Shown here piece after piece: positions 16,909-24,777 of a DNA stretch of 64,000 bases. The stretch is taken from NCBI RefSeq assembly GCF_022921095.1, contig NZ_CP095053.1, positions 1,530,501 to 1,594,500 of the forward strand. Reading direction: 5' to 3'. The first letter of the stretch is position 1, and each line of letters starts with the position of its first letter. The position numbers were made by a program, and so were the translations under genes. This DNA is from Hymenobacter aerilatus. GTDB taxonomy: Bacteria; Bacteroidota; Bacteroidia; Cytophagales; Hymenobacteraceae. The notes under the pieces were generated by a model. The model saw only the letters and a program-made list of their open reading frames with translations, had not been told where the DNA came from and did no database searches.

Positions 16909-18248
16909 TGGGCCTGAAAACCGCCCTGGGCTGGCTGGATTTGCAGCCGGGCACCGTGGGCATCGAAATCAACAATCCGTTTTTCCAGTTCGACGCCGTG
17001 CCGGGGGTGACCACCTACCCGTTCTCCTTGCCGATGACGCCGGGCAACCTGCGCAAGCTCAACTTCCCGCACGTGCGCGCCGCCCAGGGCGAGCAGCCCG
17101 CGCCCGAGTCGGTGGAGTTCTACGTCGACGGCGTGCTTTGGCGCGTGGGCAGCCTGCTCTATCAGGAGCACCAGCCCGACAAGCAGCTGCTCGTCTACAA
17201 GTTCGCGGCCGGTGCCGACGATTTGCAGGCGCGCATCGAGGGCGTCACGCTGGCCTCCCTCGACCTGGGCACCGTGCCGCTGGTGCGCGACCTGCAGCAG
17301 CCGACGTACGCGTTGCGCCGGCTGCGCAATGAGGGCTTCTACGGCGACAAATACCCGCTGTGGGCGGGCTATTTGAACGACGTGGGTGTGCTGAGCCCGC
17401 AGCCGCGCTGGGTGCCGCTGCTGCGCCAGCTGCTGGCCAGCGTAGGCTACACCGTGGCCGGCGACTGGCTAACCAGCGCTACGGCGCAGCAGCTGGCCAT
17501 CTACTCCGACCGCGCGGCCGAGGATGAGGCCGGCAATCCACTCAGCGAGGTAGCGCTGAATCAGTTCGTGCCGAGCAACGTGGGGGTAGGGGCCGCGCTG
17601 GTGGCCATGCAGACGCTGTTCGGGCTGGGCCTGGACTTCGACACCGTGCGCCGGCAGTTGCGCCTGGTGCCCCTGCGCGAGGTGGCTGAGGACGATGCCT
17701 ACCTGGTGCGTGAGCCCGGCGTGCTCACCCGCGCCCTGCCCAGCCAGTACCAGGGCTACACGCTGGAATTTGGGCTGGAGGCCGACGAGCTGAGTAAAAC
17801 CGAGGATATCAGTTGGAGCAAGCTGGTCATCGATGGGGGGAAGGAAGTGATTACAACCGAGGCCGGGGCGCTGCACACCTTCATCGGTGGGCCGGCCGTG
17901 GTCAAGCGCGGGGCCTCGCCCGCGCGGGAGCTGGGCAATGAGTCGCGCTGTGGACTACGCTTTCTCTTCGACCGCGACGACCAGCTCAGCGGCGGCCTGG
18001 TGCTGCGCTGGGCCGGGGAGCAGGGCCTCTACGAACAGTGCCACAAGCCCTGGCTGGATCTGCTGGCCCGCGCCGGCACGGAGGAGCGCACCATGCCCTT
18101 CCGCGTGGCCGACCTGCTGGCGCTGAATCCGGCCCGCAAGGAGATGGTCGGCCCGCGCAAATACCTGTGGGAGAAGGTGTCCGTGACCGTGAGTACGAGC
18201 ACGCGCCTGCAGTCTGCCCGCTTCACCTACCGTCACGTGCGTCGCTAA
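16905..18248 (+). CDS. Tail/baseplate protein (putative)
   Basis: A 447-aa protein; start ATG at 16905 overlaps the previous stop (a second ATG follows at 16908). It has 'GIEINNPFFQFDAVPGVTTYPFSLPMTP' near the start and a long alpha/beta body. The overall size and place, between the SprB-repeat protein and the tape measure, resemble baseplate-hub proteins of Bacteroidota phages. No catalytic motif is visible. The stop overlaps the following ATG (TAATG). Confidence 0.6.
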   Translation: MMGLKTALGWLDLQPGTVGIEINNPFFQFDAVPGVTTYPFSLPMTPGNLRKLNFPHVRAAQGEQPAPESVEFYVDGVLWRVGSLLYQEHQPDKQLLVYKFAAGADDLQARIEGVTLASLDLGTVPLVRDLQQPTYALRRLRNEGFYGDKYPLWAGYLNDVGVLSPQPRWVPLLRQLLASVGYTVAGDWLTSATAQQLAIYSDRAAEDEAGNPLSEVALNQFVPSNVGVGAALVAMQTLFGLGLDFDTVRRQLRLVPLREVAEDDAYLVREPGVLTRALPSQYQGYTLEFGLEADELSKTEDISWSKLVIDGGKEVITTEAGALHTFIGGPAVVKRGASPARELGNESRCGLRFLFDRDDQLSGGLVLRWAGEQGLYEQCHKPWLDLLARAGTEERTMPFRVADLLALNPARKEMVGPRKYLWEKVSVTVSTSTRLQSARFTYRHVRR

Positions 18249-18682
18249 TGGAACAGAATAACCAAGTACAACTGGCCACCCAGTGGCTCGACATCACCAT
18301 CGAGCGGTTCGTGGCCAATATCCGCCGGCTGAAAGTCGTCGACACCGGTGCGCTGGCCGGCAGTTTTCAGAAGCAAGTCATCGGCGCAGCGGATGGCGAC
18401 GTGCTGAAGATGCGCCTGAGCTACGCCCTGTGGGGCATGTTCCAGGATATGGGCGTGGGTAGGGGCATGGGTGCTGGCGTGCGCAAGGGGGACGACGGCT
18501 ACGACCGCATCCGCAACAGCCGCGGCAAGCTCAAGCGCCACACGCGCAAGGCCCGCGCCTGGTACTCGAAGGAGGCCTACGCCCAGACCAAGCGCCTCTC
18601 CGAACTCATGCTGGAGCTAAAGGGCCAGGTGCTGCTGACGACCATCACCAGCCTGCCCACTCAAACAACAGTTAACCTATAA
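18248..18682 (+). CDS. HK97 gp10-like tail component (putative)
   Basis: A 144-aa protein with 'VVDTGALAGSFQKQV' near residue 33, the 'thr/asp-Thr-Gly-Ala-Leu' segment that marks gp10-like tail-completion proteins, followed by 'GRGMGAGVRKGDDGYDR' and a basic helix 'RHTRKARAWYSKEAYAQTKRL'. It overlaps the upstream stop and lies 11 nt before the tape measure. Confidence 0.55.
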   Translation: MEQNNQVQLATQWLDITIERFVANIRRLKVVDTGALAGSFQKQVIGAADGDVLKMRLSYALWGMFQDMGVGRGMGAGVRKGDDGYDRIRNSRGKLKRHTRKARAWYSKEAYAQTKRLSELMLELKGQVLLTTITSLPTQTTVNL

Positions 18683-18693
18683 GTGAATTTACT

Positions 18694-21600
18694 GTGGCAG
18701 TAGATAAGGAACAGCGGCAGTTAGAGATTATCCTCAACGCCCAGCAGGCCAACGCCAGCATTAAAGATATGGCCGCGGGCGTCGCGCTGATGAAGAATCA
18801 GCTCGAAAAAATGGCGGCTGATGACCCCAAGCGGGAGCAGCTAAAGCAGGATTTTCAGGAACTCACGCAACGCGTAGGCGAGGCGCGAACGGCCCTGCGC
18901 ACGCACGTAGAAACGGAAGAGGAAGCGGCGGCCGCGGCCGCTAAGTTGGCCGAGGAAAATGCCCGGCTAGCGGCTGAGCAGCAAGAAACCATCCGGACGG
19001 GCCAACTGGCGACGGCTTCCATGAAGGAGATGAAGGCCGCGGCCGGCCTGCTCGATACGCAGCTGCAGGGATTGTCGGCCGACGACCCCGGCCGCGCGGC
19101 CATGCTGCGCGACTACCAGGTGCTGCAGCAGCGTATCGGCGCAGCGGCTGCGGAGATGCGTACCTACCAGAAAACGGCCGAGGAGTTAGCCGAGGAGGAG
19201 CGGCAGCTGGCTGCCGAGACGGCGCGGCTCAATCAGGAAAATCAGCAAGTCATCCTGAACGGCAAGAAGGTCACGGCCTCGTTCAACGAGATGGACCAGG
19301 CCGCGAAGCTGTTGGAGGCGCAACTGAAGGACCTTTCGGCTGACGACCCCGGCCGCAAGAAGATGGTGCAGGACTACCAGGAGCTACAAGACCGCATCGG
19401 TTTGGTGAAGAAGGAACTGGGCGAAACGGCCGAGAAGGGCTTCACGATGAAGGATGCGCTGATGTTTGCCGGCGTGGATCTGGGCCTGAGTGCGGCCGTT
19501 GACCTGGTGAAAGAGTTCGGGGCGCAGCTCGCTGAAACGGTGAAGGAGTTCGGCAATCTGCGTAGTCAGATTAACCAACTGACCGGCGCCACCGGCGAGG
19601 AGCTGGACCAGCTCACCACCGGCGTGGCCGGCCTGGCGAAGTCCTTCGGCAAAGAATACGACGAGGTGCTCGTGGCCAGCAACGCGCTGAGCAAGCAGAT
19701 GGGCATCTCCCAGAAGGAGGCGCTGGACCTGATTGAAAAGGGGTTTGTTTCCGGCGCCGACGTCAATGGCGAGTTCCTGGATCAGCTGAAGGAGTACCCT
19801 GGCCAGTTCAAGGCCGCCGGCTTCTCCGCCTCGGAGTTTATTGGCATCGTGAGCAAGTCGCAGACCGATGGCATTTTCTCCGATAAAGGGGCTGACGTGG
19901 TAAAAGAATTCGGCCTCCGGATACGGGAGCAGACTTCCTCCACCAAGGATGCCATGGAGGCGGCTTTCGGGCCGGAGTTTACCAGCGAGCTGTTTAAGGG
20001 CCTGAACGACGGCAGCATCACCACCACGGACGCGCTCAAGCGCGTGGCCACGGAGATGGACGAGACGAAAATCCCGGCCAACCAGCTGCAAACCGTCATT
20101 GCCGACGTATTCGGTGGCCCTGGTGAGGACGCAGGTATCGACTACCTGAAGTCACTGAAAAACGTGGGTGGGGGCATCGATGAGCTGATCGACAAGACCA
20201 ACCCGTACATCCAGCGCCAGCAGGCCCTGATCGACTCAAACAAGGAGCTAGCCGGCGTGCAGAACGACCTGGCCAAGGAGTTCGAGGGGGGCAGCTCTAT
20301 CCTGGACCGTCTCAGCAATCAGACCATGACGGTGCTCTACTCCATGGTGCTGAGCCTGGTGGCCGTGTTCAAGGAAATCTTCGCGCCCCTGCAGGACGTG
20401 TGGAACGCGTTTTTGGAGCTAGGGGAGTCGGTGGGCATCTTCTCGAAGGAAGGCATCACAGCCCGCGACATCGGCGAGGCGATTGGGGCCGTGTTTCGGG
20501 CGCTACTCACCCCGACCCGGTTCCTGATCACGGCGCTGGCCGAAGGGGCGAAGTGGTTTATCGACTGGGCCAAAAACTCGGAGGTGGCGCGCGTGGCCAT
20601 CCTGGCGCTGACGTTTCCGATCCGCGCGTTTTTTGAGCTACTGACCAACGGGCCGGCCTACTTTGCGGGCTTCACGGCCGCCGCAGAAACGGCTTTCACG
20701 CGCATCGGTGGTGCGATTAAGATGGCACTGCGGGGCGATTTTGAAGGCGCGAAAGCGGAGTTCGGCAAACTGGGTGGCGATGCGGCTGCGTCGTTCCAAA
20801 AAGCGTTCAGCGACGCCATGGGCAAGCAGGCGCCCGATGTGCCGGCACCGGCGCCAGCAGCGCCAGGGGAGGAGCCTACTCTGCGCGCAGCGGGGGGCGA
20901 TGGCACCACGCAGAAGGACCGCGACGATGCGGCGAAAGCGGCCGCTGCCGAAGCGAAAAAACGGCAACAGGAGCGCGACAAGGCCGATAAGGACCGCCTG
21001 GATGCCACCAAGCGGTGGGTAGCGGAGGAAGGCGAGTTGCTGAAGGGCCGCGACGCACTGCTCGACCAACTGGACCGCCAGAGCATGACCGACCAGGAGG
21101 CCCGGCGCCAGGCGCAGCGCGACAAATTATTTGCCGATGCCGATGCCCGCGTGCTGAAGCTCACCGGCACGGAACTGGACTACACCGAACAGGTGACTGG
21201 CATTGTGGAGGCCCGCAACCTGGCCCTGCGCGAGCTGGCGGCCAAGTTCGAAGAAGAAGATGAGAAGAAGCGCCAGGACGCGCTAGCTGAGCAGTTGGCC
21301 CAAAACGCGGCGGAAGAAGAAGTGAAGCTAGCCGAACTAGAAGTGAAGCTGGCCAACGGGGTGCTGAACGAGCAAACCTACCAGGACGCCATCTACGCGG
21401 TGAAAAAGGCGGCTGCCGAGCGGGAGCTGGCGCTGCTGCAGGAAAAAGGTGGCGTGGAGTCAGCCGAGTACGCCAAGGCCACTGCCGCCAAGCTGAAAGA
21501 AGAGGCTGCCTACATTACTAAGAAAAAGTCCCTGGATAACGAGCTGGTCAAATTCGAGATGTTGGTAGGGGCTGCCAAGAAGGTGCTCACCAGCGAGGAG

Positions 21601-22284
21601 GTAGCGTTTCTGGGGGAAGCCTTCGGTAAGAAGAGCGGCATTTATAAAGCCGCTATTGCCGCGCAGAAAGCTGTGGCCATTGCCGAAATCGGTATCGGGC
21701 TGAGCAAGCAGTTTGCCGCTAACGCCGAGGCTGGGGCCAAGATTTCGGCGCTGTTCCCACCGGCGTCCATTGGCCTGGGTACGGCCTATACGATTGGGGC
21801 AAACGTGGCCTCGACCGTCAGCGCTGGTATTGCCACAGGCAAAGTGCTGGGCTTCCGCATCGGTGGTGCCACCGGTGCTGCCGGCATGGGCAAGGAGGTA
21901 GGGCTGCAGGTCGGCGGCAACGGCAAGCTGGTCGACTCCGATGGTTTTGCCGTGGCCGGCGTGGTGCACGAGAACGAGTATGTCATCCCGGCCTGGCTGC
22001 GGCAGGATCCGCAAGTGATCCAGATGGAGCAGTACCTGGAGGCCCGCCGGGTGCGCGGCTACCTGGGTGGCGGCGCCACCTCGGGCGACGTAGTGCCAGC
22101 GGCCGCGGCCGTAGGGGAGAGCCAGCTCGCGCAGCTGCTCACCGAGCTACTTGCTGTGCAGCGGACCCAGAATGCCCGCATGGACGAGTGGGCACGTGAG
22201 CTGAAGGTAGTGCAGAGCCTCTACGAGTTTGACCGGGACTACGGTACCTATAAGAAGGTGAACAACGAGAGCGGCCTGCGCTAA
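18694..22284 (+). CDS. Tail tape measure protein
   Basis: An 1196-aa protein starting at GTG. It sets tail length and is the longest gene of the phage. Residues about 1-260 contain three tandem coiled-coil repeats, each with a 'LsADDPgR..m.qDYQ.LQ.RIG' core (the first is the most divergent). Residues about 260-600 have the globular/hydrophobic character of tape measures (VDLVKEFGAQLAETV, SMVLSLVAVFKEIF), and about 760-960 are a Lys/Glu/Ala coiled coil. The last 30 residues (QNARMDEWAREL... YKKVN) recur in a decayed copy at 24,188. Confidence 0.9.
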   Translation: MAVDKEQRQLEIILNAQQANASIKDMAAGVALMKNQLEKMAADDPKREQLKQDFQELTQRVGEARTALRTHVETEEEAAAAAAKLAEENARLAAEQQETIRTGQLATASMKEMKAAAGLLDTQLQGLSADDPGRAAMLRDYQVLQQRIGAAAAEMRTYQKTAEELAEEERQLAAETARLNQENQQVILNGKKVTASFNEMDQAAKLLEAQLKDLSADDPGRKKMVQDYQELQDRIGLVKKELGETAEKGFTMKDALMFAGVDLGLSAAVDLVKEFGAQLAETVKEFGNLRSQINQLTGATGEELDQLTTGVAGLAKSFGKEYDEVLVASNALSKQMGISQKEALDLIEKGFVSGADVNGEFLDQLKEYPGQFKAAGFSASEFIGIVSKSQTDGIFSDKGADVVKEFGLRIREQTSSTKDAMEAAFGPEFTSELFKGLNDGSITTTDALKRVATEMDETKIPANQLQTVIADVFGGPGEDAGIDYLKSLKNVGGGIDELIDKTNPYIQRQQALIDSNKELAGVQNDLAKEFEGGSSILDRLSNQTMTVLYSMVLSLVAVFKEIFAPLQDVWNAFLELGESVGIFSKEGITARDIGEAIGAVFRALLTPTRFLITALAEGAKWFIDWAKNSEVARVAILALTFPIRAFFELLTNGPAYFAGFTAAAETAFTRIGGAIKMALRGDFEGAKAEFGKLGGDAAASFQKAFSDAMGKQAPDVPAPAPAAPGEEPTLRAAGGDGTTQKDRDDAAKAAAAEAKKRQQERDKADKDRLDATKRWVAEEGELLKGRDALLDQLDRQSMTDQEARRQAQRDKLFADADARVLKLTGTELDYTEQVTGIVEARNLALRELAAKFEEEDEKKRQDALAEQLAQNAAEEEVKLAELEVKLANGVLNEQTYQDAIYAVKKAAAERELALLQEKGGVESAEYAKATAAKLKEEAAYITKKKSLDNELVKFEMLVGAAKKVLTSEEVAFLGEAFGKKSGIYKAAIAAQKAVAIAEIGIGLSKQFAANAEAGAKISALFPPASIGLGTAYTIGANVASTVSAGIATGKVLGFRIGGATGAAGMGKEVGLQVGGNGKLVDSDGFAVAGVVHENEYVIPAWLRQDPQVIQMEQYLEARRVRGYLGGGATSGDVVPAAAAVGESQLAQLLTELLAVQRTQNARMDEWARELKVVQSLYEFDRDYGTYKKVNNESGLR

Positions 22285-22287
22285 AAT

Positions 22288-22391
22288 GGTGTTCAGAATA
22301 GAGTTCTTTTCTGAACGGTTTCAGTGGCTGCCTTAGCGCCCCCGAAAACGCGGTTTTTCGGGGGCGTTTTTACATAGGTAATCTGAACACC
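22288..22391. repeat. 10-bp inverted repeat flanking the tape-measure terminator
   Basis: GGTGTTCAGA at 22288-22297 is the exact reverse complement of TCTGAACACC at 22382-22391; a third CTGAAC sits between them at 22311. The pair encloses the terminator and lies just upstream of the recombinase operon, so a recombination or regulatory site is possible. Confidence 0.5.
22337..22371 (+). terminator. Terminator after tape measure
   Basis: CGCCCCCGAAAA / TTTTCGGGGGCG, 12-bp stem, followed by five T. It ends the tail transcript. Confidence 0.9.
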
Positions 22392-22403
22392 TATCTTAGA
22401 GGG

Positions 22404-22751
22404 ATGAGAGAAGCACTAAGGATGGATCCGGCTGATCGGCACCGAGGCCAGCGCAGCTATCGAAAACTACATGGCCAGTATGTCGAGCACCTCGACGTGG
22501 TTGATTATGATATCGAACGTTACTGGAGCTATGGCCACCGTCCACCGGGTAAACCAGTGCGGTGCTATGCGAAGTACTCGCCAATAAATCGAGATGTTGT
22601 TCTGATATCGTTTCCTGGTCAAGCGCACGAGGTGACGGATGTTATCACGAAAGAGCGTGCGCCTTATTGCCAGGTCGTAGGCAGTTTGTTCAGCGACTGC
22701 GAACTAGTACGCCAATTACATCTTGCTGAAAAGGCGTTTTTGTGCGAGTAG
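22404..22751 (+). CDS. Hypothetical protein coupled to serine recombinase
   Basis: A 115-aa protein rich in His, Tyr and Arg (HRGQRSYRKLHGQYVEHLD, ERYWSYGHRPPGKPVRCYAKY), no signal or membrane segment. Its last 10 nt overlap the start of the recombinase gene, so the two are probably co-translated. It occupies the same place as the acyltransferase and the DUF6056-like gene do relative to the decayed recombinase copies, that is, the 'cargo' slot. Function unknown. Confidence 0.6.
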   Translation: MREALRMDPADRHRGQRSYRKLHGQYVEHLDVVDYDIERYWSYGHRPPGKPVRCYAKYSPINRDVVLISFPGQAHEVTDVITKERAPYCQVVGSLFSDCELVRQLHLAEKAFLCE

Positions 22752-23353
22752 CTCTATACGCCCGCGTGTCTACTGGCGACAAAGATCAGGATCCAGAAAA
22801 CCAGTTGATTGTACTACGGCGTGAGGCCCAGCGCGCCGGCGACATAATCTATAAAGAGTACATCGATCAAGAGTCCGGGCGTAAGAGCAGCCGGAAGGCT
22901 TTCCTGGAAATGATGCGTGATGCACAAAAGCGGCACTTCGAGCTGGTGCGCGTCTGGGACCTGAGCCGCTTCAGCCGCGAGGGTATCGAGAAGGTGTTCG
23001 AGCACACGTCTTTTCTGGAACAGTGCGGAGTAGCCTTCTGGAGCTACTCGGAGCCCCTGCTCAATACAGTTGGGCCAATGCGCGAGTTGATGAAAGCCAT
23101 GGTGGCCTGGGCTGCCGGCTACTACTCGCAGCGCCTGAGCGAAAACGTACGGGCGGGCCTGGCTAGGAAGCGGCTCAAGGCCGAGGAGAAAGGGGAGGAG
23201 TACACCCACGGCCGCCGAGCAGTGGCGCCGGCACTCGTCGCCCAGATACAGGAGTTGCAGGCGCAGGGGCTGAGCGTCCGGAAGATCAGCAGGGAGGTGG
23301 CCATGCCGGTGGGTACCGTGCACAAGTACCTGAAGAAGGAGTTATCCGAGTAG
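22742..23353 (+). CDS. Small serine recombinase (resolvase/invertase family)
   Basis: A 203-aa protein starting at GTG. The catalytic domain has the nucleophilic serine in 'YARVSTGDKDQ', then 'QESGRKSSRKAF', 'VWDLSRFSREG' and the long E helix near 'LMKAMVAWAAGYYSQRLSENVRAG'. The last 45 residues form a resolvase-type HTH (GLSVRKISREVAMPVGTVHKYL). It cuts and rejoins DNA at short crossover sites; size excludes a large serine integrase. Likely an invertase, resolvase or element-mobility enzyme. Two decayed relatives lie at 25,932 and 27,686. Confidence 0.93.
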   Translation: MRVALYARVSTGDKDQDPENQLIVLRREAQRAGDIIYKEYIDQESGRKSSRKAFLEMMRDAQKRHFELVRVWDLSRFSREGIEKVFEHTSFLEQCGVAFWSYSEPLLNTVGPMRELMKAMVAWAAGYYSQRLSENVRAGLARKRLKAEEKGEEYTHGRRAVAPALVAQIQELQAQGLSVRKISREVAMPVGTVHKYLKKELSE

Positions 23354-23396
23354 CCTCGCAGAAAGCCTCTCAGTTTTGAGAAGCTTTCTGCGAGGC
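23353..23396 (+). terminator. Large hairpin after recombinase
   Basis: GCCTCGCAGAAAGC with TCTCA pairs with TGAGA and GCTTTCTGCGAGGC around a short loop. There is no clear T-run after it, so it may be a weak terminator or a protective 3' structure. Confidence 0.55.
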
Positions 23397-23406
23397 TCGC
23401 ATTGTT

Positions 23407-23443
23407 GTGTCCTTTTTATCCGAAGCTGCTGCCGACAGTTTTG
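23407..23443 (+). promoter_or_regulatory. Phage late-type promoter copy 5
   Basis: GTGTCCTTTTT, 18 bp, CAGTTTTG; ATG after 3 nt. This copy is beyond the recombinase and drives a single small gene. Confidence 0.8.
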
Positions 23444-23446
23444 GGT

Positions 23447-23617
23447 ATGAATAAGTTACTTCTCGTCTGTTTTTTGGTATTGGTGGTGTCTTGCGTAGAA
23501 GCCAAGCCGTACCCCATCAACCCAAGCCGACACGACCGGCTACACCACCGTGCCGGCAACCGCTGGGGCAAATATCGCCCAACGCGATGTCGGTATTGCC
23601 ATCGGACTGCCCCATAA
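23447..23617 (+). CDS. 56-aa lipoprotein under phage promoter
   Basis: The ATG follows the promoter box by 3 nt. The peptide starts MNKLLLVCFLVLVVSC, a lipoprotein signal with lipobox VVSC (Cys at residue 16), then a short mature part that is basic and has His and Cys (HDRLHHRAGNRWGKY, RCRYCH). It is a good candidate for a phage morphogenesis, lysis or lysogenic-conversion lipoprotein (surface exclusion). It uses the same promoter class as the late genes, so it is expected to act in the lytic phase. Confidence 0.6.
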   Translation: MNKLLLVCFLVLVVSCVEAKPYPINPSRHDRLHHRAGNRWGKYRPTRCRYCHRTAP

Positions 23618-23620
23618 TTT

Positions 23621-23697
23621 GCCCCACTATTCTTGAAAAATGCCTTCGTATGCTCTAAACCAAGTGTTGTAGAGTCCGGGTGGGGCGCCTTTTTTTT
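23621..23697 (+). terminator. Probable terminator with long-range stem and T8
   Basis: GCCCCAC at 23621 pairs with GTGGGGC at 23680, with a nested CTCTA/TAGAG, followed by GCC and eight T. The loop is long, so strength is uncertain. A separate perfect 9-bp hairpin (GCCTCATAC/GTATGAGGC) lies at 23727-23749. Confidence 0.5.
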
Positions 23698-23818
23698 GAC
23701 CCTGCTACAAGGAGCTATATTGAATCGCCTCATACACCGCGTATGAGGCTGTTTCTATGTAACGTGTATAACTACGGCTAACAAGTGATAACAATACTCC
23801 GCCCCCTATTGGGAATTC

Positions 23819-24173
23819 CTAGGCGACTATGCGAGCAGTCTTGCGGGCGGTCTGCAGCAACTCCTGCTCGTCGATGCTCAGGTAGCGGTTAAAGCTTTTA
23901 TCAGTGGTGTGGCCGGTGGCCAGCATCACCTAGGACTTATGAATGCCTTGGTAAATTTTCAATGCGTTGTAAGTCTTGCGGTCCAGGCGCGAGGAGGGCG
24001 GGATGCGCGTGAGGCCGGTCAGGTGCTGCGCATGGGGTAGGTAGTCATATATCGTGCGCACATAGAGGAGGCAAGTGGCTAGGGGCCTAGCGGAGCATAC
24101 TGCTCCACCAGCGCTACGGGCTTGAACAAGTCGTCGTCGAAATAGGGATGAAGCAGAAAGTGCCGGTCTTGTT
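23819..24173 (-). pseudogene. Remnant of tyrosine recombinase (C-terminal part)
   Basis: On the minus strand a decayed integrase is readable: near the right, 'NKTGTFCF' and, after a frameshift, 'FDDDLFKPVALVEQYA'; then 'HLTGLTRIPPSSRLDRKTYNALKIYQ' without frame loss, 'GIHKS', an in-frame TAG, 'VMLATGHTTDKSFNRYLSID' and a native-looking end 'ARKTARIVA' plus stop. The 'GHTTDKSFNRYL' motif with Tyr is the end of the catalytic domain of Bacteroidota tyrosine recombinases. The internal TAG probably arose from CAG. No N-terminal part is found. Confidence 0.8.
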
Positions 24174-24187
24174 GGGAGCAGCGGGCG

Positions 24188-24289
24188 CAGAACGCCTGCA
24201 TGGACGGGTGGGCACGTGAATGGCAGGTAGTACAGAACCTGTACGATTTTGATAAATATTATGACAATTATAAAAAGGTGAATAAATAG
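24188..24289 (+). pseudogene. Fragment of a second tape-measure gene (3' end)
   Basis: Thirty-three codons followed by TAG encode a string that matches the last residues of the prophage tape measure: 'QNA-MD-WARE', 'VVQ-LY-FD' and 'YKKVN' are kept in register. The base composition has drifted toward AT. It shows that a related phage once lay here, and that its right end was joined to a tyrosine-recombinase remnant. Confidence 0.85.
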
Positions 24290-24777
24290 AGCAGTATTCG
24301 GTAAAAAAGTCCTTCATAAATCGGGGTAAAAAATCGCCTCAAAAACTACGTTTTTAGGCCCGCCAACGTAGGTGCTCAACTCCTTCATAATCACCCGTTT
24401 TTGAATGGGGCTTCGTAGGTCTGAATATAACAGCGGTGGGTCTTTTACCTAGTAGCGTAAAGGCTAGCAGTTGCCAGCCAGTTTTGTAGGCTGAGTTTCG
24501 TAGCGTAAAAGTAAGATATTGGCCGACAGCCGGCGCCACTTGCTGACGGGGTTGAGCTTGGTAGTAGATGGTCCCACTATCTCAGCCGGGTTTATGAGGA
24601 AGAAGCCAGTGGGTAATCTTATCTTTGGGCTGGAGTCCCACTTTCGTGTAAATATTTTGCCTTTTACTCCTACTCTGGACTTCTTAAACAGCTTCATAAT
24701 GCATTTGAATAAATGTATTTGTAAGGCTAATAATTTAATTTTTTCGACTTAATGGCATATCTGCCAAAAAATAATAA
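24290..24777. other. Non-coding, decaying interval
   Basis: Apart from the hairpin there is nothing I can support. A minus-strand frame of 77 codons (24464-24697, starting MKLFKKSRVGVKGKIF) is open but has no promoter or homologue I recognise. Composition falls from mixed to strongly AT-rich toward the acyltransferase. Confidence 0.4.
24336..24359 (+). terminator. Remnant terminator hairpin
   Basis: GCCTCAAAAAC / GTTTTTAGGC with a 3-nt loop sits about 50 nt downstream of the tape-measure fragment, the same relative place as the terminator after the intact gene. Confidence 0.5.

Larger units (their letters stand above)
1..23617 (+). mobile_element. Prophage structural region, left end outside window
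   Basis: A continuous plus-strand run holds protease, major capsid, terminase subunits, portal, holin, endolysin, spanin, tail proteins and tape measure, then a small serine recombinase and a small lipoprotein. Genes are packed with 1-14 nt overlaps and divided by terminator-promoter pairs that share one promoter sequence. No early, replication or repressor genes are visible, so these should lie to the left of the window. The right boundary is placed after the last gene that uses the phage promoter; no attachment-site repeat could be identified because the other end is missing. Confidence 0.9.

Noticed and set aside
22742..23353. Possibility that the serine recombinase is the phage integrase
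   Set aside because: At 203 aa it lacks the long C-terminal domains of large serine integrases, and the left end with possible integration genes is not in the window. Function as integrase cannot be excluded but is not supported.
24464..24697. Minus-strand 77-codon frame starting MKLFKKSRVGVKGKIF
   Set aside because: It has a lysine-rich start, but no promoter, no recognisable family and lies in decaying sequence; kept only as a possibility within the interval note.
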